Below are positions 8,014 to 15,643 of a stretch of DNA of 64,000 bases, piece after piece. The DNA comes from JALEFZ01 sp038527485. Lineage in GTDB: Bacteria > Bacteroidota > Bacteroidia > J057. Position 1 is the stretch's first letter; the number at the start of each line of letters is the position of its first letter. The translations under genes and the position numbers were made by a program. The notes beneath the pieces are model-generated. The model was not told the DNA's origin and searched no databases. It worked only from the letters and a program-made list of their open reading frames with translations. The stretch spans positions 46,654 through 110,653 of the forward strand of contig JBCBFT010000005.1 in assembly GCA_038527485.1 (NCBI GenBank), read 5' to 3'.

Positions 8014-8601
8014 TTATTGATGGCTCTTGACGAAGTCAGCAAAGACATTGGCTGCCTCCTGATTTCCCCCTTTTATCTTATGTGCTATTGCTTTTACCTG
8101 CGCCTCTTCCTGTTTCACTACAAAGCGAGCGAACTCAAGGTCTTCACTTGTGGCGTAGTCGGGTAGCTTTTTGAGTTTCTCGAGGTAGTCTTCTGTCTGA
8201 TCAAGCATGGTTTCGTAGAAGGTCTTCTGTGGAAGAATATCTGATGCGAGTTCGCCAAAGAAAGCCTGTGCCTTCGCTGTACTCCGAGGCTCTTGCGAAA
8301 GCCCATACTTCTCTGCATAGGGCTTATACTGCTTTTGTAGGAATTCCTCAAAAGCTACCCATTCACGATAGAGGATCTTATCTCCATCTTCTGTCACTTT
8401 TTCAGAAATGGCGCTTATGCTCAATAGGGCAAAAGCTCGGTTTTGTACTTCTTTCTCGAATAGCTGAAGGAATGCTTCCTGGCGTTTGAGATCTGGATTT
8501 TCCTGGCAGAATGCAGGAAGGAGCATGCTTAATAGTCCTAATGTTAGCACTACTTTGAGACAAACGCGTCTCAAAAATGGGGTTGGCAACGTCATGTTCA
8601 T
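8014..8601 (-). CDS. Secreted helical protein, paralogue of its neighbour's C-terminal domain
   Basis: A 195-aa protein with an N-terminal signal peptide (Arg-Arg then LKVVLTLGLLSMLLPAFC, cleavage probably near residue 32). The Cys at the end is not in a good lipobox. The mature part is about 150 aa, predicted all-helical, and matches residues 195-346 of the GXWXG/DUF4334 protein 44 nt downstream in the same direction. The alignment runs from L-F-E-x-E-V-Q-N-R-A-F-A-L to the C-terminal FxxFVKxH with no large gap. I do not recognise the domain from any named family. The pair looks like a duplication in which one copy became exported and the other was fused to an intracellular protein. Confidence 0.65.
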   Translation of the reverse strand: MNMTLPTPFLRRVCLKVVLTLGLLSMLLPAFCQENPDLKRQEAFLQLFEKEVQNRAFALLSISAISEKVTEDGDKILYREWVAFEEFLQKQYKPYAEKYGLSQEPRSTAKAQAFFGELASDILPQKTFYETMLDQTEDYLEKLKKLPDYATSEDLEFARFVVKQEEAQVKAIAHKIKGGNQEAANVFADFVKSHQ

Positions 8602-8681
8602 GTCGGTTTAGTGTTTCTATTACCGACTTGAACTAGGAGGACCAATAGGTGTTGTAGGTCTTCCGAATTCTGTGATAAATA

Positions 8682-9251
8682 TCACGTAGAATATTTTTTT
8701 CTTAGGCGGCTAAGGTTTTCGCGTGACATGCCGAGATAAGACGCAAGGTGGGTAATGGGTATTCTATGGATGTATTCAGGATTGTTTTCCATGAGATGAA
8801 CGTACCTTTCCATTCCTTCCCGATCGGCTAAATTTCGAGCGTGGGTATCAATAAAATCGATGTATTCTTCCAATAGTTTAATAGCAAGATTGGCTACTAC
8901 AATTTCTGTTTTCTCAAGAAGCCTTGATTTTTCCATATCCAGTCGCATACACAGACTGTCCTCCATAAATAAGATGGTTTCTTTCGATTCTCTCCCCATG
9001 TAGTTATCCATAGAAACGGCCATTTCCCCTTCTAAGGCAAACCAATTCACTATTTCTACTGAATCCTTCAAATAGTAGCTTCTAGCTGCTCCTTGGAGTA
9101 TCCAATAAGCATATTTGCTATATGATCCCGCTCGAATCACTTTTTGCCCCTTTTTAATATGGACCTCGTCAAAGAGGTCATTCCACTTCTGATACAATTC
9201 GGGAGTAATTTCCACATCCTCTCCTAAGTATTGTCTCACTAGATCGATCAT
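8682..9251 (-). CDS. Crp/Fnr family transcriptional regulator
   Basis: A 189-aa regulator. An N-terminal cyclic-nucleotide-binding-like beta-roll (about residues 15-110) includes the turn KKGQKVIRAG and a WILQGAARSYY strand. It is followed by a short helix and a compact C-terminal helix-turn-helix (ITHLASYLGMSRENLSRLRKK, recognition helix near residues 172-185). This short-tailed form is typical of Bacteroidota Crp-like proteins, many of which do not bind cAMP; the ligand here is unknown. It lies 80 nt upstream of the secreted helical protein and its GXWXG partner on the same strand, so it may be co-transcribed with them or control them. Confidence 0.8.
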   Translation of the reverse strand: MIDLVRQYLGEDVEITPELYQKWNDLFDEVHIKKGQKVIRAGSYSKYAYWILQGAARSYYLKDSVEIVNWFALEGEMAVSMDNYMGRESKETILFMEDSLCMRLDMEKSRLLEKTEIVVANLAIKLLEEYIDFIDTHARNLADREGMERYVHLMENNPEYIHRIPITHLASYLGMSRENLSRLRKKYST

Positions 9252-9332
9252 GATACTTTTCTGGTTCTTGCTTGGTGCGTGACTAGGGATACCGCTGGGA
9301 ACTTATCGTACAGCACAAGATATGCGCAGAAT

Positions 9333-9521
9333 CTATCTCTTCAAATATTGATGGGCCGTCATTACTGGAATCTTCGAACTCTTGAAGTCTTTCAAATTTC
9401 TTGTAATCCGAATATCAGCCTCATTTTCTAGAGTTGTATAGTATGGAAGTCCATCTTCAAAATCTTTAAAGGACAAACGATTTATCGAGAATGATATTTG
9501 GCTACAAAATTTTCTCGCCAT
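9333..9521 (-). pseudogene. PIN-domain (VapC-like) C-terminal remnant
   Basis: Sixty-two codons whose last 50 match the C-terminal third of PIN-domain ribonucleases: LSFKDFEDGLPYYTTLEN carries the third acidic position (D-F-E-D), and ITRNLKDFKSSKIPV carries the T-R-N-x-x-D-F block and the closing strand. The first two thirds of the domain, including the N-terminal catalytic Asp, are absent. Recognisable homology begins near 9485, exactly where the end of the neighbouring gene (9482-10447) overlaps. This looks like a VapC-type toxin cut off by a deletion or by arrival of the neighbour. No antitoxin is visible. It cannot be an active nuclease. Confidence 0.7.
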
Positions 9522-10447
9522 TCACTTTCGTCTGGAAATTCATTATTCAGCTCAAGATCGATTCTGATTTCCCTTGGACAATAAAAATATTTTCCCTTTT
9601 CGTTTATAGTATTGATTGATAATAGTCGATCAATCATCTCAAGATATTGATCAACTGTCAGTTCGAATGGATTCCAACCGATACCTGGACTCATACCTGC
9701 ATCGCCACCACCACCTGACTTAAAAAAGTCTTTAACTATTACGAAAGGAGGAATGTAGGCTCTTAGACGATCCTTCGTCCAACCAAAAGGGGCATATGGT
9801 GCGTCAATATATAATTGCCAGATTTTTCCCAGTCTAATGGTTCCTTCATCCCCCATACCACCATATTTTTTATACACTTTCTGGTCCCCATGTGCTCTTT
9901 TCCAAAATCTTGAATAAAGCAGTGGAAAAACGCCCTCTAGATCAATAATTGGATGGGCCACTACATTGTCAAACCAAGGATGCTTTTCCCAAACCTTTTC
10001 ATGAAGTGTTTCTGTGAGTGCTACGTCAATATCTTCATTTTCGCCTGGTGTTACATTGATCTTTAGATAATAGGCTTCAACGAAAACTTCTCTGAACGAT
10101 TTTGAACGGTACGCCATAGGAAATGGACGATCCTCAAGATTGTTACTCAGAAAGTGGTCAGGATTAGCCAGCGCTTGATCCCAAAAATCCTTACCTCCAG
10201 CAATGAGATAAGATAAAAAATACTCTAGCTCCTCTTCAAAACAATATCCATTAACCAGATACCCAACTTGCATCATCTCCAAAGTATTTCCCTCCAAAAG
10301 TCTCTCCTCAAAATCGATGATTAATTGGAACAACAAGTCGCTTGAAAGATTTTGCAATTGACCAATCATGTAAGAAGCTTGGTCATCAATATCTCCATTT
10401 GTTTTTTCTCTTGCTTCATCAATAATATCCCAAATGTTTACATTCAT
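9482..10447 (-). CDS. DUF4240-like protein
   Basis: A 321-aa soluble protein. Its first 160 residues resemble DUF4240: a W-x-I-I-x-x-A-R opening (IWDIIDEAREK), the Q-L-x-x-L-S segment, a 'YLVNGYC ... FLSYLIAGGKDFWDQALANPD' pattern, and an FREVFVEAYY helix. The remainder is family-unknown, with an Asp/Trp-rich stretch and a glycine run (KSGGGGDAG). DUF4240 is common in polymorphic-toxin and immunity neighbourhoods, but no toxin is adjacent here, so an immunity role is only a guess. Its last 40 bp overlap the PIN-domain remnant, suggesting a rearrangement junction at this gene's 3' end. Confidence 0.6.
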   Translation of the reverse strand: MNVNIWDIIDEAREKTNGDIDDQASYMIGQLQNLSSDLLFQLIIDFEERLLEGNTLEMMQVGYLVNGYCFEEELEYFLSYLIAGGKDFWDQALANPDHFLSNNLEDRPFPMAYRSKSFREVFVEAYYLKINVTPGENEDIDVALTETLHEKVWEKHPWFDNVVAHPIIDLEGVFPLLYSRFWKRAHGDQKVYKKYGGMGDEGTIRLGKIWQLYIDAPYAPFGWTKDRLRAYIPPFVIVKDFFKSGGGGDAGMSPGIGWNPFELTVDQYLEMIDRLLSINTINEKGKYFYCPREIRIDLELNNEFPDESEWRENFVAKYHSR

Positions 10448-10803
10448 TGATTCTGCTCATTTTTTCGTAATTGTCTAATGTTTATTAAATCCCTGATTAT
10501 CAATGGGCATTCTTTTTCATGTTCTGTTTGATATCTGGATCTAGTAAAGATACTCCATTCATTAATGGTCAAGGCCTTTGATAGCATTTTTGTCGTGTCG
10601 CTTATATGGTTTTTCTCGGATAGTCCACTTACGGGTTATTATTGATTCTCAATAATTTGCATGAGGACTTCTTTGATCTTGGCATCACATGCATCGATTT
10701 CAGATATGCAGAATGGGTGTCTATAGATTCTTCATCAACATACTTTTCAAGACGCTTGGTCTATCAGATATATGGAAAGATGGTATTAAGACATTTGCTG
10801 CAT
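10448..10803. other. 356-bp gap with a possible decayed gene end
   Basis: No intact gene. On the minus strand, between about 10760 and 10635, two overlapping frames read like protein: one contains RLEKYVDEESIDTHSAYLKS, and the other ends SEIDACDAKIKEVLMQIIEN before a TAA at about 10641. They would join into one C-terminal tail if a single frameshift were repaired. This suggests a degraded gene end, but the evidence is only codon-level. Confidence 0.25.
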
Positions 10804-11241
10804 TTAGGTAGACAAATCCTCGATCCTCACTAAGAACCACTGCCCTTCTCGCTGCTCAAAGTGATAGCTGACGCTGATGCCATTTTCCTCGCCCCGATAT
10901 TTCACGATGGCTTGCTGCTTTTCTATCTTTTGCGTGACATCATAGTTGGGGGTTCGTTCAAGGGCAATCTGACGGAAGCGATAAGAAGAGGACTTGATCT
11001 GAGATTTCGTAGGGTTGAGGTCCCCGTCGAGCGACTCGACGATCAGTGGAAACACCACACGTCCCACGTGAAAGGCCTCATCCCGATTGAATCGCTGAAT
11101 AAAGTCCTGAAAAGTTTCGGGCTGAGCAGGAGTAGTGGGTGTTTCCTCGATATCTTCTTCCACGGATTGGCCTTCCCCACAAGCCCAGAAAGGCAGGAGT
11201 AAGACGACATAAAAGAAAACATGAAGCCCCTGTTTGATCAT
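10804..11241 (-). CDS. DUF4348-like lipoprotein
   Basis: A 145-aa lipoprotein. The N-terminal hydrophobic helix ends in PFWAC with the lipid-modified Cys at residue 21, followed by an acidic, Pro/Thr-rich linker. The folded part begins FQDFIQRFNRDEAFHVGRVVFPL, which resembles the F-x-x-F-x-x-x-F-x-x-D-x-x-F-Q-x-x-R-I-x-F-P signature of DUF4348, and ends with a WFLVRIED strand. It should sit at the outer or inner membrane facing the periplasm. Function is unknown. It stands alone between unrelated genes. Confidence 0.6.
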   Translation of the reverse strand: MIKQGLHVFFYVVLLLPFWACGEGQSVEEDIEETPTTPAQPETFQDFIQRFNRDEAFHVGRVVFPLIVESLDGDLNPTKSQIKSSSYRFRQIALERTPNYDVTQKIEKQQAIVKYRGEENGISVSYHFEQREGQWFLVRIEDLST

Positions 11242-11330
11242 GCGAAAAACCTGATATGAGAAGGCTAAAGTTAAGACTCAATCACTTCCCGAAAAAGGCT
11301 TCTTTTTGTCTCTCCCCATTTGGCAGTATA

Positions 11331-11852
11331 TCACTGATCATCTGCCCCCGTCAAAACCATTGACCTGTTTTGAAGATTTTTGACGCGTATCTGTACTTCC
11401 GATTGCTCATAAAATACCTCCCCTGTCTTCATATCCAAAATCTCCATGTCCTCATAATGCCCTTTGTAGTAATAAGGAATATCTGTCGGAACCTGCTTCA
11501 AAGCTTCATGGAAACACTCCATCATCCACATGCTGAGGATTTCTGTTTCCACCGTGATCGTCTTGGCCCAGAGGAAGTCTTCTACTACATGTTCCTCATC
11601 ATAATCAAATGGCGACAACTGATCCATCTCATACTCGCTCAGTATCCCATAGAGGTCCTGGAACAACTCCATTCTCTCTCCTAGCCAAGCTGTTACCTCG
11701 ATATTTTCATATGGAAAACTGACCAATACTTTGCGAGCACCGATTTCATTACTCTTTGTAATGATGGTGCGAAAACCTTCTATGGCCTTCATTTGGCGCG
11801 CGTGTAGGTAGGTGTGAATGGCTTCCATTCTTTTCCAAACGTCTGGATTCAT
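11331..11852 (-). CDS. Hypothetical cytoplasmic protein (173 aa)
   Basis: I do not recognise this protein. It is soluble, with no signal peptide or membrane segment, and is rich in Met, Glu and aromatic residues. The first 70 residues look helical (WKRMEAIHTYLHARQMKAIEG), the middle is acidic (SPFDYDEEHVVEDFLWAK), and the C-terminal quarter is beta-like (TGEVFYEQSEVQIRVKNLQN). Coding character is good throughout and no frame on the other strand competes with it. It may be co-transcribed with the next unknown gene upstream (12006-12749), 153 bp away. Confidence 0.5.
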   Translation of the reverse strand: MNPDVWKRMEAIHTYLHARQMKAIEGFRTIITKSNEIGARKVLVSFPYENIEVTAWLGERMELFQDLYGILSEYEMDQLSPFDYDEEHVVEDFLWAKTITVETEILSMWMMECFHEALKQVPTDIPYYYKGHYEDMEILDMKTGEVFYEQSEVQIRVKNLQNRSMVLTGADDQ

Positions 11853-12005
11853 ACCGTTTCATTATTTGATGGGACAAGAAAACAAACAAAAGTCGATCCC
11901 TTATCAAAGGACCGACGCTTAAGATGTGATCTTTTTCTCCTTATTTCTCGACTGCGGCCTTCAACAGCTCCATACCTTAGTGTTCTGAGTGACAAGTTTT
12001 GCCCC

Positions 12006-12749
12006 TTAGCTTTTCTCTATCCGTCGAAACGTTTGATCCAAGTCTAATTTCTGCTCCTGATAGTGGCTAAGGTCCTGCTTCTCTTCTTTCATCTTATCAA
12101 GATAATGCGCCTTGGTACAACCCATCTTTTGAGCCAATGCAAGGGTTTCCTCCACAGATTTGTATACATTGCCCATCTTGGTGATAAAGAGAACATGAGG
12201 AGGCACTTGAGCGAGCCTGTAAGCAACCTGCTTATGGTGGCCATCCACCATGTGAAAAATCCACGAGTTCTCGACATGAAGCCAAACCATCACAGGACGA
12301 TCTCCCCTCAGAATAGCTTCTTTATATTTTCCTACTGTCTCACCATCCAAACTATGCTGCGTAGCTGTGACAGTAGGCATTCCTCCGTAAGTATTATAGC
12401 TTTCATATCCCGTATGTGCATGAATCGATTCCATATGGATACTTTTGGATACTTCATAATATCCAAAAGTGTATGTCCCATATGCCAAAAAATCCACAAA
12501 GTACGAGGCAGCCTCCACAAAGTCTCCTTCATGCTGTATGCCCTCCTTGAGGATTTGTCTAATCCTATAATTGGTTTGCACTGCCTGTCGTTTGAGACCT
12601 TGCGCGAGATGATACCTCCATGTAGTTCCTACTTCTGCATACCACTGATAGTGGATAGGTTTTCCCTTGAAGTATAAAATGGATTCCTGGGGATTACCCA
12701 TAATGTCTAATACCCCGTTTTTGCCGTATGTATCCAGAATGATTTTCAT
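12006..12749 (-). CDS. Hypothetical protein with a DGHHK motif
   Basis: About 247 aa from the Met of MKIILDTYGKNG. This start is preferred over one 15 codons upstream because an AAGGA sits 9-10 nt before it, one of the few ribosome-binding-like sites in the window. I do not recognise the family. The notable motif is VDGHHKQVAYRLA (about residues 181-193), followed by a V-P-P-H-V-L-F-I-T strand. This resembles the D-G-H-H-R/K signature of ParB/sulfiredoxin-like proteins, where the basic residue and histidines bind phosphate. The rest is aromatic-rich. A nucleotide-handling role is therefore only a possibility. Confidence 0.5.
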   Translation of the reverse strand: MKIILDTYGKNGVLDIMGNPQESILYFKGKPIHYQWYAEVGTTWRYHLAQGLKRQAVQTNYRIRQILKEGIQHEGDFVEAASYFVDFLAYGTYTFGYYEVSKSIHMESIHAHTGYESYNTYGGMPTVTATQHSLDGETVGKYKEAILRGDRPVMVWLHVENSWIFHMVDGHHKQVAYRLAQVPPHVLFITKMGNVYKSVEETLALAQKMGCTKAHYLDKMKEEKQDLSHYQEQKLDLDQTFRRIEKS

Positions 12750-12819
12750 GGTCAAGTATCCTTCTATATGGATTTGTTCTATCCTATACGCCAAATGTAT
12801 TTATACGTTTAATACTACC

Positions 12820-13584
12820 TCATCCTTGAGGACGAAACAGAATCGAAGGTAGCAAGGACCACAAAATAAGTACCCCAAAGTAAGCCATCTCTGGAATATT
12901 GTGGAACCAATTGGCTTGGAGTAGACCTGCTACCATGATCACATGCGCCAGCAAAGACCAGACGAGACCCCAAAGGATAAGTTTTCTCGCTCCTGCATAC
13001 TGTTGTCGCATGAACCGTAAAAACAAAAGATATATGGGAATGAAGATAACAAGGGACGTCAGAAGACCAGGATTATAGGTAACATTGACGACACTCGCCA
13101 AAATATGAACCACCCCATTTACGATGATGATATGGGCCATGGCACTCAAAGGAAAAAGATGCCTGGGGCTGCGTACGATGGCTAACATGCCGACCAACCA
13201 AACCAGTGAAGTATTGATGATAAGAATACTTGCTCTTGTCAAAGGTCCTATGGTTCCTTCGGGAGCACCTAGCATGCCCAAGATAAAGTTGTTGTTGAAG
13301 GTGTAGAATGCGTACGTATTTCCAAATAGATCTATCCAGTGCTCCTCATACTGGTGGATGATGTAGGCGATGAGCATCAAAACTCCAAGGAATCGGGCAT
13401 CCTTCCATAAACCTTTGATCTCTCCATCTGGACGGAAGGCAAAAGCACCTATCAGCAAAAAAGGAACAGCATACGTCCCGATTTTCATCCAATTTTCAAG
13501 TAAAAAATCATATTGTCCTAGCGGCAGCCAAAGCATCGCAAATAGCAAGCCCACACTCCCGTAGAGAAGATGTACATGTTTCAT
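12820..13584 (-). CDS. HXXEE domain membrane protein
   Basis: About 254 aa if started at MKHVHLLYG (13584); an upstream in-frame start would add 17 polar residues. It is a polytopic membrane protein with roughly six hydrophobic segments. The diagnostic motif is HQYEEHWIDLFG (about residues 90-101), the His-x-x-Glu-Glu of the HXXEE family, followed by conserved Asn residues (NNNFILG) and a second His-rich helix (AHIIIVNGVVHI). The family has unknown function; the acidic/His pattern in the membrane suggests metal or proton involvement. It follows a Crp/Fnr regulator by 66 nt on the same strand and is probably its co-transcribed target. Confidence 0.7.
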   Translation of the reverse strand: MKHVHLLYGSVGLLFAMLWLPLGQYDFLLENWMKIGTYAVPFLLIGAFAFRPDGEIKGLWKDARFLGVLMLIAYIIHQYEEHWIDLFGNTYAFYTFNNNFILGMLGAPEGTIGPLTRASILIINTSLVWLVGMLAIVRSPRHLFPLSAMAHIIIVNGVVHILASVVNVTYNPGLLTSLVIFIPIYLLFLRFMRQQYAGARKLILWGLVWSLLAHVIMVAGLLQANWFHNIPEMAYFGVLILWSLLPSILFRPQG

Positions 13585-13650
13585 TTCCTGGTTCGTTTTG
13601 GTTGGAAGAACCAAGTTATGAGCTGAGAAGGACAAAAAGGTTGACCAAGG

Positions 13651-14256
13651 TTAAGACTTGTACCGTTTACTCAAAAATCTACTCAGTGCTTCAGGAGAGA
13701 TGCCCAGGAAGCTGGCGATATGTTTGGAAGGCGTATGGCGAATGACCTCAGGATAATGGTTTTCAAGGAATTGATATCTTTTCTCTGTGCTAGAGATCGT
13801 TTTAATGGTCGTGAAATGCTTATTTTCCAGACTGTTTTGGATGATTTTTTTTCGAATGAATAACCCCATGTAATCGGAGTGTAGATACCATTCGATAAAC
13901 TGGTCAAATGGAATAGAAATAAACACCACATCCGTGATGGCGATTAAATTATCTTCTGCGAGCGCGCCTGTAGCTGCACTGACGATATTGGCACTAAAAT
14001 TCCCCTTCTGAAAAAATCGTGTAATGACATGCTTATCTTCATATCGATATTCAGAAGCCACAATGCCCTCCATCAAGTAGATTACACGATTACAGATTTC
14101 TGTTTGAGGAAAAAGTACCGCACGCTTTTTAGCTGATTGGACCTCACAGGTCTGAGTAAAAGTATCCCATTCTCTCCCATCTCGATTGTCTGTGATGGCT
14201 TCTAGCTCTTGCGCAAACGCAGAAAAGGTGTTCCATATGTGATGAGGATCAGCCAT
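13651..14256 (-). CDS. Crp/Fnr family transcriptional regulator
   Basis: A 201-aa regulator with an N-terminal cNMP-binding-like beta-roll (about residues 40-125; strands include NRVIYLMEGIVASEYRYE and FFQKGNF) and a short C-terminal helix-turn-helix (PSKHIASFLGISPEALSRFLSK). It is a distant paralogue of the regulator at 8682-9251: same length class and HTH position but low overall identity. The effector cannot be told from sequence. It precedes the HXXEE membrane protein on the same strand and follows the alpha/beta hydrolase gene (48-nt gap), so the three genes may form one unit. Confidence 0.8.
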   Translation of the reverse strand: MADPHHIWNTFSAFAQELEAITDNRDGREWDTFTQTCEVQSAKKRAVLFPQTEICNRVIYLMEGIVASEYRYEDKHVITRFFQKGNFSANIVSAATGALAEDNLIAITDVVFISIPFDQFIEWYLHSDYMGLFIRKKIIQNSLENKHFTTIKTISSTEKRYQFLENHYPEVIRHTPSKHIASFLGISPEALSRFLSKRYKS

Positions 14257-14304
14257 GAGAAATTTTCTATCTGGAGTCTCTGATTAAGATTCACTTCCAC
14301 ATAC

Positions 14305-15168
14305 TCAAGATGGGGCAAGAAATTTCTGCACCTCTTGAATAAAAAAATCGGGAACCTCGCGATGTAAAAAGTGTCCCGCCTCCTCGTGAATAACCAATTT
14401 GAATTCTGCCTTCATTTTTTCTTCCATCTTATAAAAGGGATCTAGCACCAGCGCACCATCTTTTTTTCCAGCCATCGCGAGCAAGGGAATCTCCTGTATT
14501 TTTCCATAAAATCTCAGCAACTCCTTGTTACTTCTATTTTCATAAAAAGAATAATAATATCCCAAGGCGGCCTCCAGTCGTCCTTCTTTTGCAAATGTCG
14601 CCTTCACCTGATCGCTGGTTTCCTGATAATTTTTCCAAGTGGGAGACCAACGCTTATATAGCACATCGAGGTAATGAAAGTTGTTTTTGCGGGTATAAGT
14701 AAGAGATCGGGCAGGCGTGCTAAATCGCCAGAAATGCCGCGCTTTGTAAAGTGTGATGAGATCCGCTTTCAGAACACGTGGATGAGGAATGGCTACCGTG
14801 ACAGCTTTGATGACGCGATCAGGACAAAGATTCATGATGGCATATACCACCGATGCCCCCCAATCTTGTCCGACTAAATAAAAGCGTTCAATCCCCAACT
14901 GATCCGCCAGCTCTTGGATATCCTCTGCAATGGTCTTGATCCTGTAGTCTCCATTCTCAGGAATCCCTGTAGGATAATAGCCTCGTAAATAGGGCGCTAC
15001 ACAATGATAGTCCTTAGAAAAGGACTCAATGCTTTCGTCCCAAGTATGTGCAAGGTCAGGAAATCCATGTAGAAAAATAATCGTAGGACCTTCCCCCTTT
15101 TCGATATAACGATAGTCTAGTGAATGAATAGAAATGTTTTTGACGGGGTGTTGGGAAAGAGGGTCCAT
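14305..15168 (-). CDS. Alpha/beta hydrolase, epoxide-hydrolase-like
   Basis: A 287-aa alpha/beta-hydrolase-fold enzyme. The oxyanion-hole motif HGFP is at about residues 34-37, and the nucleophile elbow is GQDWGA with Asp102 in place of the serine used by esterases. Asp at this position marks epoxide hydrolases and haloalkane or fluoroacetate dehalogenases, which form an ester intermediate on Asp. The catalytic His is likely in EEAGHFLHRE (near residue 267), with an acid in the GKKDGAL strand region. No signal peptide is present. Substrate is not predictable; soluble epoxide hydrolase is more likely than dehalogenase given the R-G-Y and P-H-P-R-V segments. Confidence 0.75.
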   Translation of the reverse strand: MDPLSQHPVKNISIHSLDYRYIEKGEGPTIIFLHGFPDLAHTWDESIESFSKDYHCVAPYLRGYYPTGIPENGDYRIKTIAEDIQELADQLGIERFYLVGQDWGASVVYAIMNLCPDRVIKAVTVAIPHPRVLKADLITLYKARHFWRFSTPARSLTYTRKNNFHYLDVLYKRWSPTWKNYQETSDQVKATFAKEGRLEAALGYYYSFYENRSNKELLRFYGKIQEIPLLAMAGKKDGALVLDPFYKMEEKMKAEFKLVIHEEAGHFLHREVPDFFIQEVQKFLAPS

Positions 15169-15643
15169 GTAGGGTAATATTTAGCTAATGGGAAGAAGTA
15201 ATCTGTCCTTCAAAAAGATAAAAAGATCGATAAGAAGAAACAAAAAGTGCCTTTCCCAATGGCTTATTATGGGCCCTCTGGAACTGGCCCCCTTCAGTTT
15301 TTAACTGAAGCTATACCTATACCTCAGATACAGTCTGGAGGTGGTAGTGGTCCACTTTTTTATTTGCTAAAGGTGCTTCATAGTGGGACGGCTACCTTTC
15401 ATTAGAACTACGCTACAGTATTTATATCCCATTTTCCTCGGTCTATCAACTCAAGTAGGCGAACATAGAAAAACGGGATATAATTGAGATGATAAGTCCT
15501 CAATAACAATACTTTAAACATCTTATTTTGAGTATAGTAACATTCCGTTGAGCATAACGTCTCAACACAGGTCCTATTACTAAGTCAATTATTTCCCTTT
15601 TTTATGAGCATCTTTAGGATGCCTGTAGTTTCTCATTTCATAG
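15169..15643. other. 475-bp intergenic region holding copy 2 of the structured repeat
   Basis: No gene is credible. Besides the repeat (listed separately), the first 240 bp contain only short local palindromes such as TTCAGTT-TTT-AACTGAA (around 15293-15309) and GGGCC-type GC patches. I cannot assign them a function. Confidence 0.4.
15415..15595. repeat. Structured dispersed repeat, copy 2
   Basis: Second copy of the element at 5924-6088, roughly 70% identical by eye over the best 110 bp. An additional long inverted repeat is present here: TTATATCCCATTTT (15422-15435) against AAAACGGGATATAA (15470-15483), 13 of 14 pairing. Hairpins then follow in the same order as in copy 1: ATTGAG/CTCAAT, ACTTTAA/TTTGAGT (imperfect), and GTTGAG/CTCAAC with an 8-nt loop ending in ACGT. 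It lies about 50 nt downstream of the stop of the minus-strand T9SS cargo gene at 15644, in the same orientation to that gene as copy 1 is to its own. Confidence 0.6.

Noticed and set aside
10642..10833. 63-codon plus-strand ORF
   Set aside because: Its sequence is antisense to a more protein-like minus-strand pattern and overlaps the end of the DUF4348-like lipoprotein gene; codon use is poor.
12063..12677. 204-codon plus-strand ORF
   Set aside because: It lies wholly antisense to the DGHHK-motif gene, which has better composition and a ribosome-binding-like site.
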